Source of the DNA: JAICWY01 sp964531205
GTDB taxonomy: Bacteria; Vulcanimicrobiota; Vulcanimicrobiia; Vulcanimicrobiales; Vulcanimicrobiaceae
Direction of reading: 5' to 3'
Length of the DNA stretch: 64,000 nt
Assembly (NCBI GenBank): GCA_964531205.1
Contig: CAZHGH010000001.1
Location: 1-64,000, forward strand
This document shows positions 60,281-64,000 of this stretch, one piece after another (position 1 is the stretch's first letter; each line of letters starts with the position of its first letter). Position numbers and translations under genes: made by a program. Under the pieces are notes generated by a model that saw only the letters and a list, made by a program, of their open reading frames with translations, was not told where the DNA came from and made no database searches.

Positions 60281-61198
60281 CTACGGTGTTACGAGTGACC
60301 GGGCGCCGTTTACGAGGAAGTCGAGCACCGCCATGCGGACGCTGACACCGTGCATCACCTGCTTGGCGTAGCGCCAGCCCGCGAATTCGAGCACGGAATC
60401 ATCGAGCTCTACACCGCGATTATACGGGCCGGGATGCATGACGATCGCCTCTTCGCGAACACGCGCTAGACGTTTGGCATCCAGGCGGTATTTCGCAATG
60501 TATTCGTCGTCGGTGATCGGCATGTTTTCGAAACGCTCGCGCTGGATGCGAAGCAGCACGATTGCGTCTACGTCGCCGAGCACCGCATCAAAGTCGCGCT
60601 GAATCTCAATGTTCGGCTGCATGAAGCCGTCGGGTAAAAACCCTTCAGGTCCCACGCAAATCACGTGCGCTCCCAGATTTCGCAGTCCCGCAATGCTCGA
60701 ATGCGCGACGCGGCTATGCAGCACGTCGCCCACGATCACGATCCGGCGTCCGCGCAGATCTCCGAACTCTTCGCGAAGCGTATAGAGGTCGAGGAGCGCT
60801 TGCGTTGGGTGCGCATGTCCGCCGTCGCCGGCATTAACGACGTGCCCGTCAAACACGAGGGCGACGCGACGCGGAAATCCCGGCTCCGGATGCCGGATCA
60901 CGAGCACGCTGACGCCCATCGCCGCAAGCGTGATCGCCGTATCTTCAATCGTCTCGCCCTTGACCAGACTGGATTCCTTCGGCCAAATCGTAATGACGTC
61001 TGCGCCGAGACGCTGCTGCGCGAGCGTAAAGGAGGTCATCGTGCGCGTACTGTGTTCGAAGAACATGTTTACGCATGCAACGCCGTCCAGCAAACGTCCC
61101 GGACGCTCGCGTTCGAAATCGGCGGTTCGTTCGAAGATGTACGCAATCTCCGATGCCGTCAGATCGTCGAGATCGATAAGGCTACGCCTCGTTCGCAA
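60281..61198 (-). CDS. pyrB: Aspartate carbamoyltransferase catalytic chain
   Basis: Joins carbamoyl phosphate to aspartate. 305 residues. The carbamoyl-phosphate loop reads FFEHSTRTMTSFT, where the usual sequence is FFEPSTRTR-SFE; the STRT contact residues remain. HPTQALLDLYTL and the MHPGPYNRGVE loop are normal. A TTG start is supported by GAGGT 6 bases upstream and overlaps pyrR by 17 bases. No pyrI regulatory chain is present. Confidence 0.96.
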   Translation of the reverse strand: MRTRRSLIDLDDLTASEIAYIFERTADFERERPGRLLDGVACVNMFFEHSTRTMTSFTLAQQRLGADVITIWPKESSLVKGETIEDTAITLAAMGVSVLVIRHPEPGFPRRVALVFDGHVVNAGDGGHAHPTQALLDLYTLREEFGDLRGRRIVIVGDVLHSRVAHSSIAGLRNLGAHVICVGPEGFLPDGFMQPNIEIQRDFDAVLGDVDAIVLLRIQRERFENMPITDDEYIAKYRLDAKRLARVREEAIVMHPGPYNRGVELDDSVLEFAGWRYAKQVMHGVSVRMAVLDFLVNGARSLVTP

Positions 61199-61727
61199 CG
61201 ATCGCTACCTCATCGCTATCCGATGACTGTGCCTGCACGTTGACGACCACGCGTTCCCGCCGGCTCGTCGGAATAAAGCGCCCCACGTAATCGGCTTGCA
61301 CGGGAAGTTCGCGCAGTCCACGATCGACGAGCACGCACAAACGCACCGCTGCGGGCCGTCCAAGGTCGGTTACTGCATCGAGCGCCGAACGCACGGTGCG
61401 TCCGGTGTAGAGCACGTCGTCGACGATGACCACGGTCTTCCCACCGATATCGCCGGGAATCTGCGACTCCGGCAATTGATGCGTCACTTCATCGTCACGA
61501 TACAGATTGATGTTGAGAAAACCCAGGGGCGGTTTGCGTCCGCTGATTCGTTCGACTTGCTCGGCCACGCGCTGCGCCAGCGCTTCGCCGCCACGGCGAA
61601 TGCCGATTAAGTACAGACCGTTTTGCGCCTCTTCGGGTTCAAGAATCTGATGGGCGAGACGCGCGACGATCCGATCGATCTCGGCGGCTCCCACGAGAAC
61701 GCGCCGTTTCACGGTCGAAGCCGTCAT
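61182..61727 (-). CDS. pyrR: Pyrimidine operon regulator / uracil phosphoribosyltransferase PyrR
   Basis: 181 residues of the type I phosphoribosyltransferase fold. The PRPP motif VVIVDDVLYTGRTVRSALDA and the N-terminal LVGAAEIDRIVARLAHQI block are diagnostic. PyrR binds pyr leader RNA with UMP to cause attenuation and may act as a uracil phosphoribosyltransferase. Any target leader would be upstream of valS, outside the window. The ATG overlaps the valS stop codon (ATGA). Confidence 0.95.
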   Translation of the reverse strand: MTASTVKRRVLVGAAEIDRIVARLAHQILEPEEAQNGLYLIGIRRGGEALAQRVAEQVERISGRKPPLGFLNINLYRDDEVTHQLPESQIPGDIGGKTVVIVDDVLYTGRTVRSALDAVTDLGRPAAVRLCVLVDRGLRELPVQADYVGRFIPTSRRERVVVNVQAQSSDSDEVAIVANEA

Positions 61728-64000
61728 ATTCCCATCTCCTCCAAAGCGGCTTGCACGCGAGCCAATTCGCCGCGGTAGCCTTCTAACTTCTCGCGTTCTT
61801 TCGCCACGACGTCCGGTTTCGCATTCGCTACGAACTTTTCGTTCGCCAGCTTCTTTTCGCCGCGCTCGACCTCCGATCGCAAGCGCACAGCTTCCTTCTT
61901 ATAGCGCTCGGCGAGCACGCCTTTTGGCGCAACCCCTTGCACCAAGGCAAGCGATTCGGCAAGCGTCGAGCCAGCCGCTTCAAACTGCTCGACGTTTCCG
62001 AATGTGTACGTCGCCATCAGCGATGCGACGGCGTCCGGTACGCTTGCCGGCACTTCCAGTGTGAGCACGTCACGCGGCTGCATGCCGATCTCCGCTCTCA
62101 AATTGCGAAGACGCTCGACCGTCCGCTGCAACGACGCGAACGCTTCGACAGCTTCGCGATCCACCGGAATTTCAAGCGGGTCGGGCCAGCTCGCAGTCAT
62201 GACCGTTTGACCGTCGTGCGGAATCGTGAGCCACACTTCTTCGGTGATGAACGGCTCTACGGGATGGAGCAGACGCATCGCGTGATTGAGCACGAACGAG
62301 AGAACCGCGGCGCGCGTTTGCAGCAAATGCGGATCCTTCGTCGCCTCCACATACCAATCGCACAGTTCGTACCAAATGAAGCGCCACAACGTTTCGGCAA
62401 CGCTGCCGAAATCGTAGCCGTTCAGCGAACCGGTCACCGCTATGACCGTATCGTGCAGACGCGTGAGAATCCATTTGTCCGCAAGCGTGAGCTTGGACTC
62501 CGGCGGCAACGTCATTGCACGCGGGAGCTGTTCGGGAAGCGCCATCGCGTAACGTGTCGCATTCCAAATCTTGTTATTGAAGTTGCGCGCCTCTTCGCAA
62601 CGCGCTTCATGGAAGCGGACCTCTTGCCCCTCGATACGCATTTGCCGCATCATGCCCATGCGAAACGCATCGGCGCCGTATTTGTCGACCAGATCCATCG
62701 GATCGATCGCGTTGCCGAGCGATTTGCTCATCTTGCGCCCTTGTGCATCGAAGACGAGCGGTGTCACGAGCACGTCCGGAAACGGAACCTCTCCCATGAA
62801 CTTCAAACCGAGCATCACCATGCGAGCGACCCACAGGAAGATGATCTCCCATCCGGTGACGAGCACTTGCGAAGGATACCAGTACTTCAGTTCCGGCGTT
62901 TGCTGCGGCCAGCCTAGAATCGAGAACGGCCAAATACCGCTGGAGAACCAGGTGTCGAGAGTGTCGGGATCGCGTTGAAGTTCCAGCGTTCCGTGTTCTT
63001 TGTGTGCGATCTGCAACGCTTCTTCTTCGGTTTCGGCAACCACGACTGCGCCGTCCGGCGTATACCACACGGGAAGTTGGTGGCCCCACCACACTTGCCG
63101 CGAAATATTCCAATCCCGAATGTTTTCCAACCACTGCTCGTACGTGCGTCCGTAACGCTCGGGAATGAAACGCAAACGTCCGTCCCGGTACGCCTGCAAC
63201 GCCGGCTCCGCAAGCGGCTTCATACTGACGAACCACTGTAGAGAGAGCAACGGTTCGATGATTTCGCCGGTGCGCTCGCTCACCGCCACCGCGTGACGGT
63301 ACGACTCTTCGTTTACGAGGAGTCCGAGGTTCCGCAGATCCGCGACGATGGCTTTGCGCGCCTCATAGCGATCCATGCCTTCGTATCTGCCGACCGCGAT
63401 CTCGGCACCGGTGACTCGCGCGTCGAGATCGAGCACCGACGGCATCTCGAGATTATGGCGTAAGCCGATCTCGTAATCGGTCGGATCGTGCGCGGGCGTA
63501 ACTTTAACCGCACCGGTGCCGAACGCACTCTCGACGCTTTCGTCCGCGATGATCGGAATCTCGCGCTCGAGCAGCGGCGGGACGAGCACCGTTTTGCCGA
63601 TCAAATGTTTGTAGCGCGCGTCATTCGGATGCACGGCGATCGCAACGTCACCGAGCATCGTTTCCGGACGCGTAGTAGCAACTTCTATGCCGGCACTATC
63701 GCCGCGCGAGAATGGATATCTGATCCGCCAGAGATGCGTGTCGCGTTCGATGTGATCGACTTCGGCATCCGAGATGGTCGTTTTCGCCTTCGGATCCCAA
63801 TTGATGAGGCGTTTACCGCGATAAATGAGGCCTTCGCGATACAGCTGAACGAACACGCGGCGCACCGCGGCGCTGAGCCCCTCGTCCATCGTGAAGCGGC
63901 TGCGCTCCCAGTCCGGTCCGAAGCCTAACGCGCGGAATTGCTCGTTGATCGTCCCGCCGTATTCACGCGCCCAAGTCCACGCGCGTTCGAGGTATTTTTC
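61724..64000 (-). CDS. valS: Valyl-tRNA synthetase, partial (N-terminus outside window)
   Basis: Charges tRNA-Val. The 3' 2.3 kb of the gene is present, about 758 residues, running off the window edge. Visible are the editing domain (GTGAVKVTPAHDPTDYEIG), the KMSKS loop (GRKMSKSLGNAIDP), the anticodon-binding domain and the C-terminal coiled coil (from about 65 residues before the end). The HIGH motif lies beyond 64000. It is the first visible gene of the pyr operon. Confidence 0.97.
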   Translation of the reverse strand, partial: EKYLERAWTWAREYGGTINEQFRALGFGPDWERSRFTMDEGLSAAVRRVFVQLYREGLIYRGKRLINWDPKAKTTISDAEVDHIERDTHLWRIRYPFSRGDSAGIEVATTRPETMLGDVAIAVHPNDARYKHLIGKTVLVPPLLEREIPIIADESVESAFGTGAVKVTPAHDPTDYEIGLRHNLEMPSVLDLDARVTGAEIAVGRYEGMDRYEARKAIVADLRNLGLLVNEESYRHAVAVSERTGEIIEPLLSLQWFVSMKPLAEPALQAYRDGRLRFIPERYGRTYEQWLENIRDWNISRQVWWGHQLPVWYTPDGAVVVAETEEEALQIAHKEHGTLELQRDPDTLDTWFSSGIWPFSILGWPQQTPELKYWYPSQVLVTGWEIIFLWVARMVMLGLKFMGEVPFPDVLVTPLVFDAQGRKMSKSLGNAIDPMDLVDKYGADAFRMGMMRQMRIEGQEVRFHEARCEEARNFNNKIWNATRYAMALPEQLPRAMTLPPESKLTLADKWILTRLHDTVIAVTGSLNGYDFGSVAETLWRFIWYELCDWYVEATKDPHLLQTRAAVLSFVLNHAMRLLHPVEPFITEEVWLTIPHDGQTVMTASWPDPLEIPVDREAVEAFASLQRTVERLRNLRAEIGMQPRDVLTLEVPASVPDAVASLMATYTFGNVEQFEAAGSTLAESLALVQGVAPKGVLAERYKKEAVRLRSEVERGEKKLANEKFVANAKPDVVAKEREKLEGYRGELARVQAALEEMGI

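Noticed and set aside
1..64000. tRNA, rRNA, CRISPR array, prophage or insertion sequence
   Set aside because: No cloverleaf, rRNA core sequence, regular repeat-spacer series, integrase or transposase was found; nearly all bases are accounted for by housekeeping genes.

Overview
The window is chromosomal DNA from a GC-rich bacterium that makes heavy use of GTG and TTG starts. It carries almost only housekeeping genes, packed so tightly that neighbours often share stop and start bases (ATGA, GTGA, TAATG, TAGTG). An outer membrane is implied by an MlaE/MlaF/MlaD lipid transporter. The same window holds cell-wall control genes better known from Gram-positives: diadenylate cyclase, a PASTA-domain Ser/Thr kinase, SpoIID-type and NlpC/P60 wall enzymes, and a cyclic-di-AMP riboswitch. 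That mixture suggests a deep-branching diderm lineage, and Candidatus Eremiobacterota (WPS-2) is my best guess. This is inference from gene content and protein style; no marker phylogeny was possible. Two runs of 100 N and their duplicated 55-base flanks show it is a scaffolded short-read assembly, probably a metagenome-assembled genome.

Layout. 37-4835 (minus): unknown gene, cdaA, ybbR, glmM, then a cyclic-di-AMP riboswitch controlling an NlpC/P60 hydrolase, and a small membrane protein. 4856-7380 (plus): rsgA, rpsT with a clear promoter and terminator, and a ThrE-family exporter. 7377-14185 (minus): aroC-aroK-aroB-priA-mechanosensitive channel. 14234-18862: stress and small-molecule genes (DODA-type dioxygenase, YceI, HxlR regulator, PfpI, AIM24, NAD epimerase) plus one probable 49-aa gene. 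18863-26559 (minus): a stand-alone LigD polymerase domain with a small partner, rph, then mlaE-mlaF-mlaD, rhomboid protease, ketopantoate-reductase-like protein and a membrane protein. 26575-30464: a small membrane protein and two divergent exported paralogues that look like tandem SIMPL proteins. 30487-33734 (minus): VOC protein, glmS, rpoZ, gmk. 33866-37440: RqcH/NFACT, an exported protein, superoxide dismutase (minus), a probable 37-aa membrane microprotein and a PuuD-like membrane protein. 37501-64000 (minus throughout): valS, pyrR, pyrB, pyrC, carA, batD, moxR, DUF58, batA; then asnB, pdxH, galE, carB, a zinc-knuckle protein, a class B PBP, PASTA kinase, ruvC, ruvA, ruvB, spoIID, pilZ, queA and a quinone oxidoreductase.

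How the genes fit together. GlmS and GlmM make the glucosamine precursors of peptidoglycan, and GlmM sits with CdaA and its partner YbbR. The c-di-AMP signal can be read nearby by the riboswitch in front of the NlpC/P60 hydrolase. The PBP and PASTA kinase add a second wall-control module and the Mla genes an outer-membrane module. The pyr/car genes cover pyrimidine synthesis up to dihydroorotate. They are coupled by overlap to a MoxR/Bat chaperone-like set.

Most notable items: the c-di-AMP riboswitch and its neighbouring cyclase operon; the divergent tandem-SIMPL pair with four conserved cysteines; an MlaD-like protein with an added beta-rich C-terminal domain; three genes whose conserved N-termini run up to the previous stop codon without an ATG, GTG or TTG; a repeated hairpin element just upstream of ruvB and the PASTA kinase; and evidence that both assembly gaps are false. 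I see no rRNA, tRNA, CRISPR array, prophage or insertion sequence.
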